The translations under genes were made by a program, and so were the position numbers. This document shows, in pieces, positions 18,407 through 28,065 of a stretch of 64,000 nt of DNA. The notes under the pieces were generated by a model that ran no database searches, was not told the origin of the DNA, and saw only the letters and a list, made by a program, of their open reading frames with translations. The first letter of the stretch is position 1, and every line of letters starts with the position of its first letter. The stretch lies in contig JAJGRE010000001.1 of assembly GCA_021083345.1 (NCBI GenBank), forward strand, positions 310,001 through 374,000. The letters are read 5' to 3'. The DNA comes from Calditrichales bacterium MX18-03. GTDB taxonomy: Bacteria > Bacillota > Clostridia > Lutisporales > Lutisporaceae.

Positions 18407-19197
18407 TATGCTTCACCTTCTTTAGGTTCTTTTGGTGCGCCGATCTTGCTTCTCAAGCTGGGAGCCATAAACGCTTTCAGCTTTTCTTCAATGATCCTGG
18501 GATTCTCTCCGGCCTGTATGGACAGCATGCCCTCCATCATGACCTCCTTGAGCAGAGACTCCTGTGAGCTTCTCAATTTTAGCTTGTTGACGACAGGATT
18601 GCAGAAAACATTGGCAATGATCGAGCCGTAAAGCGTCGTGATAATCGCTATGGCCATGTTGGGTCCCAAGGATGCGGGGTCGGACAGGTTCGCAAGCATG
18701 TTGATCAAACCGATAAGCGTACCCAGCATTCCAAAGCCAGGCCCCATGGTTGCGATAAACTCAAAAACACCCTGGTTGCTCTTATGTCTGTCCTCTATGA
18801 ATGAAAGCTCCGTTTCCAGAATATTTCTGACCAACTCCGGGTCGGTTCCGTCAACGATGAGCAAAATGCCCTTCTGAAGAAAATCGTCCTTCAGCTGCTG
18901 GGCGGCTTCTTCCAAGGCAAGCAGGCCTTCTTTTCTGGCAACATTCGCCAGATCTATGATGGACTTGATTACGCCTTCTGAATCCATTTCCTTGTAGATA
19001 AAAACATGTTTCAAGGACTTCAAGCCTTCCATCAGCTTTTTAATGGGAAATGCCATGACCGTTATGGCAATTGTTCCTCCGAATGTACAGACAATAGAAG
19101 GAATGTCAACATAACCTGACAGGCTCCCGCTCAGCAGAATAGTGAAAAGCATAACCGCAATTCCGCCAATTAAACCAATAACCGACGCTAAATCCAA
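18406..19197 (-). CDS. motA: Stator protein MotA
   Basis: MotA forms the ion channel with MotB and pushes on FliG. The 263-residue protein has four membrane helices (two near the N terminus, two at about 145-205). A large cytoplasmic loop carries the charged FliG-facing segment. The MotA/ExbB signature MGPGFGMLGTLIGLINML is present. It starts with TTG; GAGGTG lies 7 nt upstream. Confidence 0.95.
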   Translation of the reverse strand: MDLASVIGLIGGIAVMLFTILLSGSLSGYVDIPSIVCTFGGTIAITVMAFPIKKLMEGLKSLKHVFIYKEMDSEGVIKSIIDLANVARKEGLLALEEAAQQLKDDFLQKGILLIVDGTDPELVRNILETELSFIEDRHKSNQGVFEFIATMGPGFGMLGTLIGLINMLANLSDPASLGPNMAIAIITTLYGSIIANVFCNPVVNKLKLRSSQESLLKEVMMEGMLSIQAGENPRIIEEKLKAFMAPSLRSKIGAPKEPKEGEA

Positions 19198-19213
19198 TGT
19201 TTCGCACCTCGCT

Positions 19214-19426
19214 TTAGTTGTTATCCTTAATAATTATAGATGAAAGGTCGAAAATCCTTTTTTTATGCTCAATAATTTTTTTTACAATTTCATCAGGTCT
19301 TTCCTTTACGACAAATTTTTTACCGTCACGCAAAGTTATAACGGTATCCGGTGTTATTTCCATCATTTCAATGAGTTCACAATTTAAAAAAAAGCTTACG
19401 CCGTTCAAACGAGTAACCTCAATCAT
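19214..19426 (-). CDS. flbD: Flagellar protein FlbD/SwrD
   Basis: This 70-residue cytoplasmic protein begins MIEVTRLNGVSFFLNCELIE, which is the FlbD family signature. The B. subtilis relative SwrD (YlzI) raises motor torque and supports swarming. It lies between flgE and motA as in many Firmicutes. A strong stem-loop separates it from flgE. AAGGATGTG precedes the ATG. Confidence 0.93.
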   Translation of the reverse strand: MIEVTRLNGVSFFLNCELIEMMEITPDTVITLRDGKKFVVKERPDEIVKKIIEHKKRIFDLSSIIIKDNN

Positions 19427-19445
19427 TTTCTCACATCCTTTTAAG

Positions 19446-19471
19446 AATCCCTGGGCTTGCGCCCAGGGATT
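19446..19471 (-). other. GC-rich stem-loop after flgE
   Basis: An 11-bp perfect stem (AATCCCTGGGC paired with GCCCAGGGATT) closes a four-base loop, GCAA on the minus strand. It starts 10 nt after the flgE stop and ends 20 nt before flbD. No T-run follows on the minus strand, so it is not a normal terminator. It could protect the 3' end of a processed flgE mRNA or reduce read-through. Confidence 0.75.
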
Positions 19472-19480
19472 TCATTTATA

Positions 19481-20881
19481 CTATCTCTTTAGGTTAACAA
19501 GCTCCTGGAGCATTTCATCCGAGGTGGTGATGATCCTGGAGTTTGCCTGGAAGCCTCTCTGTGTGCTGATCATCTCGGCAAATTCTCTGGAGATGTCGAC
19601 GTTTGACATTTCCAGGGTTCCCGAGTTCAATGCACCCATCCCGCTGGAGCCAGGCAGCCCTGTGATAGGATCGCCTGAGTTGGGTGTGGTCTGGAACATG
19701 TTTTCCGCCGTCTTCTCCAGGCCGGCAGGGTTCTTGAAGACTGCCAGGGCCAGCTGTCCGATCACTTTGTTCTGTCCGTTGGTGAAGATACCGTTGATCT
19801 CACCTGTCGGTCCGATGCTGAAGGTGTCCAGGGAGCCTTGCGGATAACCGTCAGAGGAGGTTACCGCTGCATTGGATTCGTTGGAGAACTGGGTGATCTT
19901 GGAAAAATCGATATCGATAACCGTATCGGAAGATCCGCCTTTTCCGGGAACGGTAAGCTGTACTTTCCCGCCATTGGTGCTGGTTGTGGTATTCATACTG
20001 CCATCCGCATTGAATTTCAATCCGAAGCAGAGGCCGGCCATATTGTTTGCATCGACATTTGTATCCATCGTATCAAAATCTGTTGTATCAGTGAATCTGA
20101 AATATCTGTCAGAATCCTGATCCTTGATGAATACACCCCAGTCGCTTTCTCCTCCTGTTGCAGTTCCAGCGGAAGCCAAACCTCTGACAAATGTCAGCTT
20201 GATATTATGCTTGCCACCCAAAGAATCGAAGATGGTAGTTGTTGTCTCCCAGTATTTTGTCCCTGAGGCAAGTGTGAAGCTGTCTTGTGGATCGCTTCCT
20301 CCGCTGACATAGGTCGGTGAAGTAGTCACTTTGGCAAGCTGGTTATCCAGATTGCCTTCCATCGTCGCATAGGTTGTGGCTTGTGCAGGTACTGCCTCGG
20401 ATTTTGAAATTTTGATTCCTTCCAAGTTGCTCTTAAGCGCTTTAGTTGTGGGGTCCACCATGTAGCCCAGCACCTTGTAACCGTTTGACGAAACCAGATT
20501 ACCATCGTCGTCCAGAGAAAAATTCCCTGCTCTTGTATAAGTCCGGTTCATGCCGTCGGCTGAGTTGGAAAGGATGAAGAAACCGTCTCCGTTGACTGCC
20601 AGGTCGGTAAGGTTGTCCGTTCTCTGAACGGCACCCCTTACATGGAAAGTGTCAATGGAGGAAAGGGAGATGCCCAAGCCCACCTGCTGGGGGTTGGTGC
20701 CGCCTTTACCGCTCTGCGGCGAGCCTGCGCCCCTCAGGGTCTGGTTGAACACTTCCTGGAAACTGACTCTCTGGGATTTGTAGCCTACCGTGTTGACATT
20801 GGCAATATTGTTACCGATGGTATCCATCTTCAACTGATGGGCCCTCAGGCCTGATACACCGGAAAACATTGATCTCATCAT
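19481..20881 (-). CDS. flgE: Flagellar hook protein FlgE
   Basis: FlgE polymerises into the flagellar hook. The 466-residue protein has the N-terminal rod/hook motif (LKMDTIGNNIANVNTVGYKS). A variable D1-D2 middle is rich in Thr, Gly and Ser. The C-terminal coiled region has VDISREFAEMISTQRGFQAN and ends LQELVNLKR. The start has AGGAGG 9 nt upstream; two ATG codons are adjacent (20881 and 20878). The gene is flanked by RNA stem-loops on both sides. Only one hook-type gene is seen here. Confidence 0.96.
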   Translation of the reverse strand: MMRSMFSGVSGLRAHQLKMDTIGNNIANVNTVGYKSQRVSFQEVFNQTLRGAGSPQSGKGGTNPQQVGLGISLSSIDTFHVRGAVQRTDNLTDLAVNGDGFFILSNSADGMNRTYTRAGNFSLDDDGNLVSSNGYKVLGYMVDPTTKALKSNLEGIKISKSEAVPAQATTYATMEGNLDNQLAKVTTSPTYVSGGSDPQDSFTLASGTKYWETTTTIFDSLGGKHNIKLTFVRGLASAGTATGGESDWGVFIKDQDSDRYFRFTDTTDFDTMDTNVDANNMAGLCFGLKFNADGSMNTTTSTNGGKVQLTVPGKGGSSDTVIDIDFSKITQFSNESNAAVTSSDGYPQGSLDTFSIGPTGEINGIFTNGQNKVIGQLALAVFKNPAGLEKTAENMFQTTPNSGDPITGLPGSSGMGALNSGTLEMSNVDISREFAEMISTQRGFQANSRIITTSDEMLQELVNLKR

Positions 20882-20909
20882 AATAATTGACCTCCTTAAT
20901 TGTAATTGT

Positions 20910-21055
20910 GGTGTTTGCGAGCAAACACCGAGAATAATACGGCAATCGAAACGATTGCGTATTATTCCGCCTTTCTTCTATCAATCCGAAAGGCTCAGGC
21001 CCCCTTAAAAAGGTCCGGCCTGTGTATGACGCCTTGAGATAACGCAAGTGTTATC
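20910..21055 (-). promoter_or_regulatory. Five tandem stem-loops in the flgE leader
   Basis: Between the preceding stop codon and flgE the minus strand can form five hairpins. They pair GATAAC/GTTATC (21038-21055), CAGGCC/GGCCTG (20996-21022), GCCTTTC/GAAAGGC (20969-20994), a 16-bp stem with one bulge (20932-20967) and GGTGTTTGC/GCAAACACC (20910-20929). The flgE SD lies 13 nt beyond the last one. No U-run follows any of them. The region does not match the c-di-GMP riboswitch pattern as I know it. Confidence 0.6.
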
Positions 21056-21447
21056 TATATGATCACTGCCCCGTCGATGTTGGTGAATACATTCTCCTTG
21101 AGGTTTTCGTCCATTGCTGCCGTAATGATGGTCTTGCTTTTAACGTTGGCTATGAACGCCGTATTCCCCATCAGGATCAGGGTTTCCTTGACGCCCTTCT
21201 CGGCGGCTTTGTTGACCGCGTTGTTGAGCTTGCCGATCTCATCCTTGCTCAGGCTTATGTTTCTTGCCTGCAGCCTTTCCATCGCGTGCTTGGAAAACTT
21301 CACTTCGCTTTGCTTGCTGACTTCCGCCTGAAGGATGGAATCAAAGCTGCTGCCGGTATTGCTGACGTTTTGCTTTTCCGTCGTCTTGCCGGTATTGGCC
21401 GGTCTTCCTACCGGTATGATGGGCCTTTGATTGTAGATTCCGTTCAT
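21055..21447 (-). CDS. Flagellar operon protein (TIGR02530/Flg_new type)
   Basis: This 130-residue protein matches the small flagellar-operon family found between flgD and flgE in Firmicutes. The core is FSKHAMERLQARNISLSKDE, followed by NNAVNKAAEKGVKETLILM and the C-terminal stretch ENVFTNIDGAVII. The N-terminal 30 residues are polar. Molecular function is not established in the family as far as I know. Position points to a role in hook assembly. Confidence 0.85.
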   Translation of the reverse strand: MNGIYNQRPIIPVGRPANTGKTTEKQNVSNTGSSFDSILQAEVSKQSEVKFSKHAMERLQARNISLSKDEIGKLNNAVNKAAEKGVKETLILMGNTAFIANVKSKTIITAAMDENLKENVFTNIDGAVII

Positions 21448-21474
21448 TTTTTCACCTCATTTGCCTTGGTCAGC

Positions 21475-22152
21475 CTACATCTGAGTGGTGGTCGTCTTGA
21501 CCTCGCTTACATCTTCCAGCAAAACATCCTTGCCGTTGACCGACAGGTTAATGGTACTGCCTTTCTTGCTTACCCTCTCCACGACGCCTTCTATGTCGAC
21601 CATCTTTATTTTCTTGACACCGTCAACCGTTTCGATGGTCTCATATTTTCCCTTGATGGTTTTCCCGATTAGGTTGAAGGCCGCCGACATCCTGGTGGTT
21701 TGATTCACTGCATATACCTGCTCTGCCTGATTAGTCAGCTCCGTGACCTCCGTGACATCGTCAAACTTGATATCCAGTTTCTTACCGTTGTAATCCACCG
21801 AAAGAAATATTTCATTGTCCTTCATCACGATCTTTTCTACCAGACCGATGATCTCTTTGGATTGGATTGAGTCTTCTTCCTTGTAGTTTGCCTTGACCAG
21901 CTTGTTGACCATGTTGCTGGCTGAGTTGACCTTGACGGATTTGTTCATGTTCTGGGACTGCTCCAATGAGCTGAACTGCGCCATCTGTCCGATGAACTCC
22001 GTATCCTTCGTCGGCTCCAAAGGGTTCTGGTTCTTAAGCTGTGTCACCAGGATCTTCAGGAAAGCATCCTTGTCCAACGTGCTCTTGAATTCCTTGGGCT
22101 CTTGCTTGTAGCTATAAGTGTTGTAGTTTCCGCTGATTCCGTCTACTGCCAT
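21475..22152 (-). CDS. flgD: Flagellar hook capping protein FlgD
   Basis: FlgD forms the scaffold cap for hook assembly. The 225-residue protein has the conserved N terminus [20 protein letters not shown] and [20 protein letters not shown]. Tudor/Ig-like beta domains follow with a repeated [18 protein letters not shown]-type strand pattern. AGGAGGTG stands 7 nt before the ATG. It is directly downstream of fliK. Confidence 0.94.
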   Translation of the reverse strand: MAVDGISGNYNTYSYKQEPKEFKSTLDKDAFLKILVTQLKNQNPLEPTKDTEFIGQMAQFSSLEQSQNMNKSVKVNSASNMVNKLVKANYKEEDSIQSKEIIGLVEKIVMKDNEIFLSVDYNGKKLDIKFDDVTEVTELTNQAEQVYAVNQTTRMSAAFNLIGKTIKGKYETIETVDGVKKIKMVDIEGVVERVSKKGSTINLSVNGKDVLLEDVSEVKTTTTQM

Positions 22153-22163
22153 TCTTTCACCTC

Positions 22164-23762
22164 CTATGCTTTGAAGTCTACCTTCCCGTCATGGTAGTTA
22201 TAAGGGTTCCCTGCCCTGACCGTCTGCACGTCTTCCGCTCCGTATGCGCCATGCCTTCCGGTATCGCTGCTCCTGCCGTTAGCTCTGATTGTTTCCTTCC
22301 ACATCTGGAACTGGTTCTGCTGGTCCTGCCATTTGTTATCCTGACCTACTGAAACGCTGAAACTCTGTACCGCAATTCCCTTCTCTTCCAGCATGTCCTT
22401 CAACTGGTTAAAGTTTGACTCAATGATCTCTTTGACCTGTTGGCTTTCTGCTACAAACTTTGCTGTTATCAAACCCCGCTCTACTGCTACCTTCAGAGTC
22501 AGCTTTCCCAGGTTTTCAGGCTCCAGCTGCATCCTCAGCTCCTGCTGTGCATCCTTTATAATAAACTCTGCCTTCTTGACGATCTGGTTGATGACATCGC
22601 TTTTTGTGGCATTTGATGCTCTCGATGCCTGCTCCTGCACTGCAGTTGCTTTAGCCCTGTCTAAGTGCGCCTGCTCTTCAGGCATGACGAACTTTTCAGC
22701 ATCTGCACCAGCCTGAACCGGATTCTCAACCTTTGAGGCTTGTACTTTCACTTCTCTCTGTCCAGAAGCTTGTTCCCGATTTTCATCTTGACTATGCTTT
22801 CCACTGTCCTCCAGTTTTGCATCCAGCGCCTTTTTTTCAGCTGCCTCATCCGATTCGGCTTCTGCGGTCTCACCGCTTACATTGCTTTCCTTCAGTCCGG
22901 CCGTACCGGGTTTTTCTTCCGTATTCCGCACCTCTGAATGTACTTCCTTGCTTGGAGTTGAATCATCCTTGGCATTGCTGTCCTTTGTTTCCTGGATGCG
23001 CTCCCCCGGGGTATCTTTTATGCTGTCCTTCTTTACAGCTTCCGGCTGAGCTGTCTTTATTTTCTGCGTATTCTCAAGCCCGCTTTGCTGATATTTGGCA
23101 TCATGCAGTTCTTTGGCCTGCATATTCTCCATTAATGCCTTCATTTCCCTGATTGCCTCTCCGACAGCTTCTTTCGCAGTGCTCAACTGCGCATTTGCCA
23201 TTTCTGATGTCCCGCCTGCAGCAATACCGCCCGGTTTCAAGCCGTCCAGCAACTTGCCGACTGCTGCCGCCAACTGGCTGACACTTGCCGCCATTTGCTC
23301 CGGCATCGGCTCTCCTTCAGCCTCCAAGGCATTCAGGACTTCCATCAGCTGTTGAATCAGCTTTTCCTTGTCTTCACCGGAAGTTTCTTCGGCAGCCGTT
23401 GTGTTCATCAATCTTTCCAGCAGGGGTATCAATTCTTCCAACACTTTTGCTGCTTTCGGCTTTGTTTCCTTGTTTTCCTTTTCCTGATCCTGTGTTTCCT
23501 TTTCCGGCGCCTTTACTTTCTTGAGCGTCTTCTGCCCATTATCCAGCCGGGCGGCAAGGATCTCTTCCTTTGTCCTGCTCACATCTCCTTTCTCATGGTT
23601 GGATTCTTTTCTGTTTCTTGAGGCGGCAATCAATTCCCTTCTAAAGCCGTCAGCCTTGTCGGCCCTTTGCATTGCAGGCTTGCTCTGCTGAGCTGCACCC
23701 TTTGCACCAACGGCCGGATTGCCGAACTTGAGAGCAGACAGGATATCCATGTTCATCGCCAC
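22164..23762 (-). CDS. fliK: Flagellar hook-length control protein FliK
   Basis: FliK measures hook length and switches export specificity through FlhB. The 532-residue protein has a long, low-complexity N-terminal ruler region rich in Glu, Lys, Ala and Gln (to about residue 390). A globular C-terminal Flg_hook domain follows, with [17 protein letters not shown] and [20 protein letters not shown]. It starts with GTG, with AGGAGG 8 nt upstream. The ruler region diverges quickly, so the call rests on the C-terminal domain and position. Confidence 0.92.
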   Translation of the reverse strand: MAMNMDILSALKFGNPAVGAKGAAQQSKPAMQRADKADGFRRELIAASRNRKESNHEKGDVSRTKEEILAARLDNGQKTLKKVKAPEKETQDQEKENKETKPKAAKVLEELIPLLERLMNTTAAEETSGEDKEKLIQQLMEVLNALEAEGEPMPEQMAASVSQLAAAVGKLLDGLKPGGIAAGGTSEMANAQLSTAKEAVGEAIREMKALMENMQAKELHDAKYQQSGLENTQKIKTAQPEAVKKDSIKDTPGERIQETKDSNAKDDSTPSKEVHSEVRNTEEKPGTAGLKESNVSGETAEAESDEAAEKKALDAKLEDSGKHSQDENREQASGQREVKVQASKVENPVQAGADAEKFVMPEEQAHLDRAKATAVQEQASRASNATKSDVINQIVKKAEFIIKDAQQELRMQLEPENLGKLTLKVAVERGLITAKFVAESQQVKEIIESNFNQLKDMLEEKGIAVQSFSVSVGQDNKWQDQQNQFQMWKETIRANGRSSDTGRHGAYGAEDVQTVRAGNPYNYHDGKVDFKA

Positions 23763-23802
23763 TCTCTGCGCCTCCTTTCTTTTCTATATACCTAAGGTCC
23801 GA

Positions 23803-24495
23803 TCAGTTCGAACCGGAGGTTTCGCTATTGTTCCCGGGAACAGCTTCACCGGCTGCAAGCTCCTCCAAAAGCTGTGCTGCTTGCAGCGGATCCATCAATG
23901 CCAGTATGGCGGAGGCTTTTTCCTTTTTCATGTTCCGGAGTATCTGGATGACTGTGGCTTGTTCTTCCATACTCATCAAGATCTGAACCGCTTTGTTGTT
24001 TTCAATTTTTTCAAGGTACTGTACCTGCTCCTGTATGCTTGTCAGCTTCTCACTGAGCTGCGTCCTGGTTTCAGCAATTTCCTGCTCTTCCAGCTTCAGT
24101 GCCTCTTCTCTGGCAGTCAGCGTCTTTTCCTTGGCCTTAAGCTCATTCTCCTTCTCCTGCAGCTGCTTTTCCTTTGTAGTCAGCTCGTTCCGCTGCAGAT
24201 CCAGCTTTTCCTGTGCAAGCTGCTCCGGCGTTTTGTCTTCCACCACCGGCTGGATCAGCTTGCCTACTACGGGGATATTGACCAGCATTTTTGCCACTTG
24301 CTGTTTCAGGCCGCCGAAGTTGAACAGGAAGATGGCCCCTAAAGCAATGATTGATGTCAAAATCAGGATAATCAAGATCAGAAGCAGGCTTCCGGCCAAT
24401 CCGCCGCCTTTTTTCCCTGGCTTTGCATCCTTGGCGCCTGCAGCAGCCGTTTTTTTGCCCTGAGGTTTGGCATTCCTTCCGTCACCCTGTGTCAT
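23803..24495 (-). CDS. YlxF/MotE-like protein with MgtE-type intracellular domain
   Basis: The 230-residue protein has a Lys/Gly-rich N terminus, one membrane helix (about 32-55) and a long coiled coil (about 85-165). A C-terminal MgtE_N-like domain contains ILMSMEEQATVIQILRNM and KASAILALMDPLQAAQLLEEL. This layout fits YlxF of B. subtilis and the MotE chaperone family. YlxF has the same place between fliJ and fliK. A scaffold or chaperone role at the basal body is inferred. Confidence 0.8.
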   Translation of the reverse strand: MTQGDGRNAKPQGKKTAAAGAKDAKPGKKGGGLAGSLLLILIILILTSIIALGAIFLFNFGGLKQQVAKMLVNIPVVGKLIQPVVEDKTPEQLAQEKLDLQRNELTTKEKQLQEKENELKAKEKTLTAREEALKLEEQEIAETRTQLSEKLTSIQEQVQYLEKIENNKAVQILMSMEEQATVIQILRNMKKEKASAILALMDPLQAAQLLEELAAGEAVPGNNSETSGSN

Positions 24496-24509
24496 GATGT
24501 GCTGTCCTC

Positions 24510-24953
24510 CTACGCCTTATTTCCTTCCTTGAAGGAAATTAAGTCATCGACTAATTTATCGTCTTTTTTCTGCTCATTATATAGATGTTTTTTGTAATCT
24601 ATCTCTTTTAATTTTTCCATCATCTTTTTTTCCTGTGTCGCTTTGATAAGCACCTGTCTGCAGCTGTCGGCATAGTCTTCAGCCATTTTAATCTTCAGAT
24701 GCTGCTCTCTAAGTCGCTTCTTGAAATACTCAATATAGGTCAAAAGCAGTTTCAACTGGCTTACCGGAAGCCCTGCAGCAGCCTGACCATTGAAATCCGC
24801 CTGCATATCGGCATGCCGGTGCTGTATCTCTGCCAGCTTGTTTTTTTCATCCTCAAGCCTTTTTAATGCCAGCCTCAGCTCGTTCTTTTTTTCTTCCTCC
24901 ATGCTCTCTTTAAGATCCAGGATCCTCTGCAGTCTGAATTTGTAGCCAGCCAT
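24510..24953 (-). CDS. fliJ: Flagellar export protein FliJ
   Basis: FliJ is the coiled-coil stalk of the FliI ATPase and links it to FlhA. The 147-residue protein is almost wholly helical and charged, opening with YKFRLQRILDLKESMEEEKK as is typical. It follows fliI with a 16-bp gap. Length matches the family. Confidence 0.92.
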   Translation of the reverse strand: MAGYKFRLQRILDLKESMEEEKKNELRLALKRLEDEKNKLAEIQHRHADMQADFNGQAAAGLPVSQLKLLLTYIEYFKKRLREQHLKIKMAEDYADSCRQVLIKATQEKKMMEKLKEIDYKKHLYNEQKKDDKLVDDLISFKEGNKA

Positions 24954-24969
24954 CCGCTATCTCACACCC

Positions 24970-26295
24970 TCATATAACCAGATTTTTCATGATGTTCAAA
25001 GCTTGTTCCATGCCGATTTTTTCATGGACATCCTGCTTCAGGAACTGATTGATCTGCTCGATCCTTTCCATGGCACGGTCGATGCTTTTGCTGCTTCCCT
25101 TTACGTAGGCACCGATATTGATCATATCTTCGGCATCCCGGTATACTGACAGGATGTTTTTCATTTCATTGGCATATTGCTTGTGGGCGTCGCTGATAAT
25201 ATTCGGCATAACCCTGCTGACACTTGCAAGTACGTCTATCGCCGGATAATGGTTCCTGTTGGCCATGTTCCTGGACAGGACGATATGCCCGTCCAGAATA
25301 CCCCGTACCGTATCAGCGATGGGTTCATTCATATCGTCTCCATCAACCAGTACGGTATACATGCCTGTAATCGAGCCTCTTTCGGATGTACCGGAGCGTT
25401 CAAGCAGCCTAGGCATGATGGCAAAAACCGATGGTGTATAGCCGCGGGTCACCGGCGGCTCTCCGATGGCCAGTCCCACTTCTCTCTGTGCCATAGCAAA
25501 ACGGGTCAGGGAATCCATCAGAAGCATCACATCCAGACCCTGGTCTCTGAAAAACTCCGCTACTGCCGTCGCCAGCTGTGCAGCCTTCAAACGCACCAAG
25601 GCCGGCTGGTCCGAGGTGGCTATGATAACCACTGAGCGCCGAAGCCCTTCTTCCTTCAAATCGTTTTCGATAAACTCCCTTACTTCCCTGCCTCGTTCGC
25701 CAATCAGCCCGATGACGTTGACATCCGCCTTGGTATTCCGGGCAATCATGCCCATCAAAGTACTCTTTCCGACGCCGCTGCCAGCAAAAATACCCACCCT
25801 CTGGCCTTTGCCGATGGTCAGCAGGCCGTCAATGGCTTTGACCCCCAAAGGCAGAATTTCTTCTATCCTTTTTCTGGTCAGCGGATTGGGCGGGCTATTT
25901 TCTACCGGATATGACAAATGGCTTTCGATAACGCCTAAATCATCGATGGCGTTACCTAAGCCATCCAAAATCCTACCCAGCATGCTTTTGTCGACATTGA
26001 CGGTCAGGTTCCTTCCTGTTGCTTCCACCCGGCTTCCCGGTCCGATCCCGCTCATGTCGCCCAAAGGCATCAGGCATACGATATTATTCTTGAAGCCCAC
26101 CACTTCTGCTTTGATAGGCACATCACTCTTGACCGGATAGATGAAGCACAGCTCTCCCAGGTTCGCTGCCGGCCCGATGGATTCGATGGTCAGACCGACG
26201 ACCTGGGATACTCTCCCGGTATATTTAATCAGATCGTTTGATGTCAGTGCATATTTGTACTTGATCAAACTGATGCCATTCATTTTATCACTCAT
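24970..26295 (-). CDS. fliI: Flagellum-specific ATPase FliI
   Basis: FliI is the export ATPase related to F1-beta. The 441-residue protein has Walker A GIFAGSGVGKSTLMGMI (about residue 165), the glutamate/arginine stretch GERGREVREFI, Walker B VMLLMDSLTRFAMAQREV and the C-terminal domain ending QALNIMKNLVI. Its start overlaps the fliH stop by 8 bp. Confidence 0.97.
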   Translation of the reverse strand: MSDKMNGISLIKYKYALTSNDLIKYTGRVSQVVGLTIESIGPAANLGELCFIYPVKSDVPIKAEVVGFKNNIVCLMPLGDMSGIGPGSRVEATGRNLTVNVDKSMLGRILDGLGNAIDDLGVIESHLSYPVENSPPNPLTRKRIEEILPLGVKAIDGLLTIGKGQRVGIFAGSGVGKSTLMGMIARNTKADVNVIGLIGERGREVREFIENDLKEEGLRRSVVIIATSDQPALVRLKAAQLATAVAEFFRDQGLDVMLLMDSLTRFAMAQREVGLAIGEPPVTRGYTPSVFAIMPRLLERSGTSERGSITGMYTVLVDGDDMNEPIADTVRGILDGHIVLSRNMANRNHYPAIDVLASVSRVMPNIISDAHKQYANEMKNILSVYRDAEDMINIGAYVKGSSKSIDRAMERIEQINQFLKQDVHEKIGMEQALNIMKNLVI

Positions 26296-27040
26296 TTCTA
26301 AGCATATATAAAAATATTTTTTCCAATTCAGTCATCTGGGTCTCCGTACCGGAATTGATTTCGCCGGAAGGCGTCTCAATGATGCAGCCGCCCTCATTCA
26401 AGGAGAGGTCTGCTACCACTTCGATCTCGGAAATCCCTTCCACCATCCTGCTTATTCTGTCCCTATTCTGCGATACGTGATTAAAATCTGCTTGTGAAAC
26501 ACGCAGGATCAATTTATTCTTAAAGGCACATTTGCTGAGTGCCTGCCGGATAAGGGAAAAAATCAGGTCCTTATTCTGCTTCAGCTCCTCGCCGATGACC
26601 TTCCCGGAAATTTCCAGGACCAGACTGATGACGTCCTCTTCCACTTCTTTATATAGAACGGATTTCCTTTGGTCGATAAAAGTCCTTATATCGGCCGCCT
26701 CTTCAATGATGGCGCCAGCTTCCTTATAGCCTTCGCCGAAGCCGGCTTCAAAGCCCTCCTTATAAGCCGCTTCCCTAGTGGCATAAAGCAGCTGCTCTGC
26801 ATCCGCATTGGCCTGCCGTGTGATCTTCTCTGCTTCACTGTTTGCTTCTTCAATAATTCTCAAATACATCTGCTTGGCATCTTCTATAATATTCTGGGCC
26901 ATTTCCTCCGGATTATTAAGCTGCGTGGTGCCTCCAGCCGGCATTTCCCCGGGCTTGACCTTCAGGCTAGGCTGGTGTGCCGTGTCCAACGGTTTTGGTG
27001 TCCCCACCTGCACGTAGTTGGACTTGAATACCTTAGACAA
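26288..27040 (-). CDS. fliH: Flagellar assembly protein FliH
   Basis: FliH regulates FliI and tethers it to the C-ring. The roughly 250-residue protein has a variable N terminus and a long coiled coil (EEANSEAEKITRQANADAEQ). A C-terminal domain like the F-type delta subunit follows, with EEDVISLVLEISGKVIGEEL. I favour the TTG at 27040, since GGAGGAG lies 9 nt upstream; an ATG at 27049 sits almost on that SD. The gene overlaps the end of fliG by 8 bp. Confidence 0.9.
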   Translation of the reverse strand: MSKVFKSNYVQVGTPKPLDTAHQPSLKVKPGEMPAGGTTQLNNPEEMAQNIIEDAKQMYLRIIEEANSEAEKITRQANADAEQLLYATREAAYKEGFEAGFGEGYKEAGAIIEEAADIRTFIDQRKSVLYKEVEEDVISLVLEISGKVIGEELKQNKDLIFSLIRQALSKCAFKNKLILRVSQADFNHVSQNRDRISRMVEGISEIEVVADLSLNEGGCIIETPSGEINSGTETQMTELEKIFLYMLRNE

Positions 27041-28052
27041 TAATTTCATCTCCTCCGCCTCTGGAGATGACGATTTCACCTGCGTCCTCCAGCTTTCTGA
27101 TTATGTTGACGATCTTCTGCTGCGCTTCTTCGACGTCGCGCAAACGTACAGGACCCATATAGTCCATGTCTTCCTTGATCATTTCAGCCAGACGCTTGGA
27201 CATGTTGCTGAATATGGCTTTTTGTACTTCTTCGTTTGCATTCTTGAGTGCCAGAGACCAGTCGTTGTTTTCAACTTCTCTTGTAACGCGCTGTATGGAC
27301 CGGTTGTCCAGCGTAATAATATCGTCAAATACGAACATCCTCTTGCGGATCTGTTCTGCCAGGTCGGTATCCTGAACCTCCAGCGTTTCCATAATGAATT
27401 TCTCCGTTCCTCTGTCTACGGAATTCAAAATCTCAACGATGGAAGTGATGCCGCCGGCTATGGTGTAATCCTGTGTTACCATGGAAGAAAGCTTCCGTTC
27501 CAGTACCCTTTCTATTTCCTTGATGATTTCCGGTGATGTACGGTCCATGATGGCAATCCTTCTGGCTACATCCGCCTGCTTGTCCTGAGGCAGAGAAGAT
27601 ACGATGGCCGCCGCCTGCTGGGGCTTGAGATAGGCCAGTATCAAAGCGATGGTTTGTGGATGCTCTCCCTGTATAAAGTTCAGAAGCTGCGCGGGATCCG
27701 ACTTCCTTACAAAATCAAACGGCCTTACCTGCAGTGAAGCAGTCAGCCTGTTGATGACGTCCAAGGCCTTCTGACCACCCAAGGCTCTCTCCAGGATATC
27801 CTTCGCATAGGATATGCCACCCTCGGAAATATACTCCTGTGCAAGGCAGATCTGGTAAAATTCCTTAAGCACATCCTCTTTTTCCTCGGGAGTGACTGTC
27901 CGCATATTGGCAATTTCCAGGGTAAGCTGCTCAATATCCTCTTCCTTCAAATGCTTGAATATTTGTGCAGACTTTTCCGGTCCCAGCGTAATCAGCAGGA
28001 TAGCGGCTTTCTGCCTTCCGGCCAAGCCTGCTCCCCTATTTCCTCTGCTCAT
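27033..28052 (-). CDS. fliG: Flagellar motor switch protein FliG
   Basis: FliG is the C-ring subunit that takes torque from MotA. The 339-residue protein has an N-terminal FliF-binding domain (ILLITLGPEKSAQIFKHL). The middle-domain EHPQ motif appears in GEHPQTIALILAYLKP. The C-terminal torque domain has the charged helix SKRLAEMIKEDMDYMGPVRL. Length is normal. Confidence 0.97.
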   Translation of the reverse strand: MSRGNRGAGLAGRQKAAILLITLGPEKSAQIFKHLKEEDIEQLTLEIANMRTVTPEEKEDVLKEFYQICLAQEYISEGGISYAKDILERALGGQKALDVINRLTASLQVRPFDFVRKSDPAQLLNFIQGEHPQTIALILAYLKPQQAAAIVSSLPQDKQADVARRIAIMDRTSPEIIKEIERVLERKLSSMVTQDYTIAGGITSIVEILNSVDRGTEKFIMETLEVQDTDLAEQIRKRMFVFDDIITLDNRSIQRVTREVENNDWSLALKNANEEVQKAIFSNMSKRLAEMIKEDMDYMGPVRLRDVEEAQQKIVNIIRKLEDAGEIVISRGGGDEIIV

Positions 28053-28065
28053 TATTCAATCACCT

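Noticed and set aside
20882-21055. c-di-GMP riboswitch in the flgE leader
   Set aside because: The conserved GEMM segments and tetraloop/receptor layout are not visible; the region is a row of simple hairpins.
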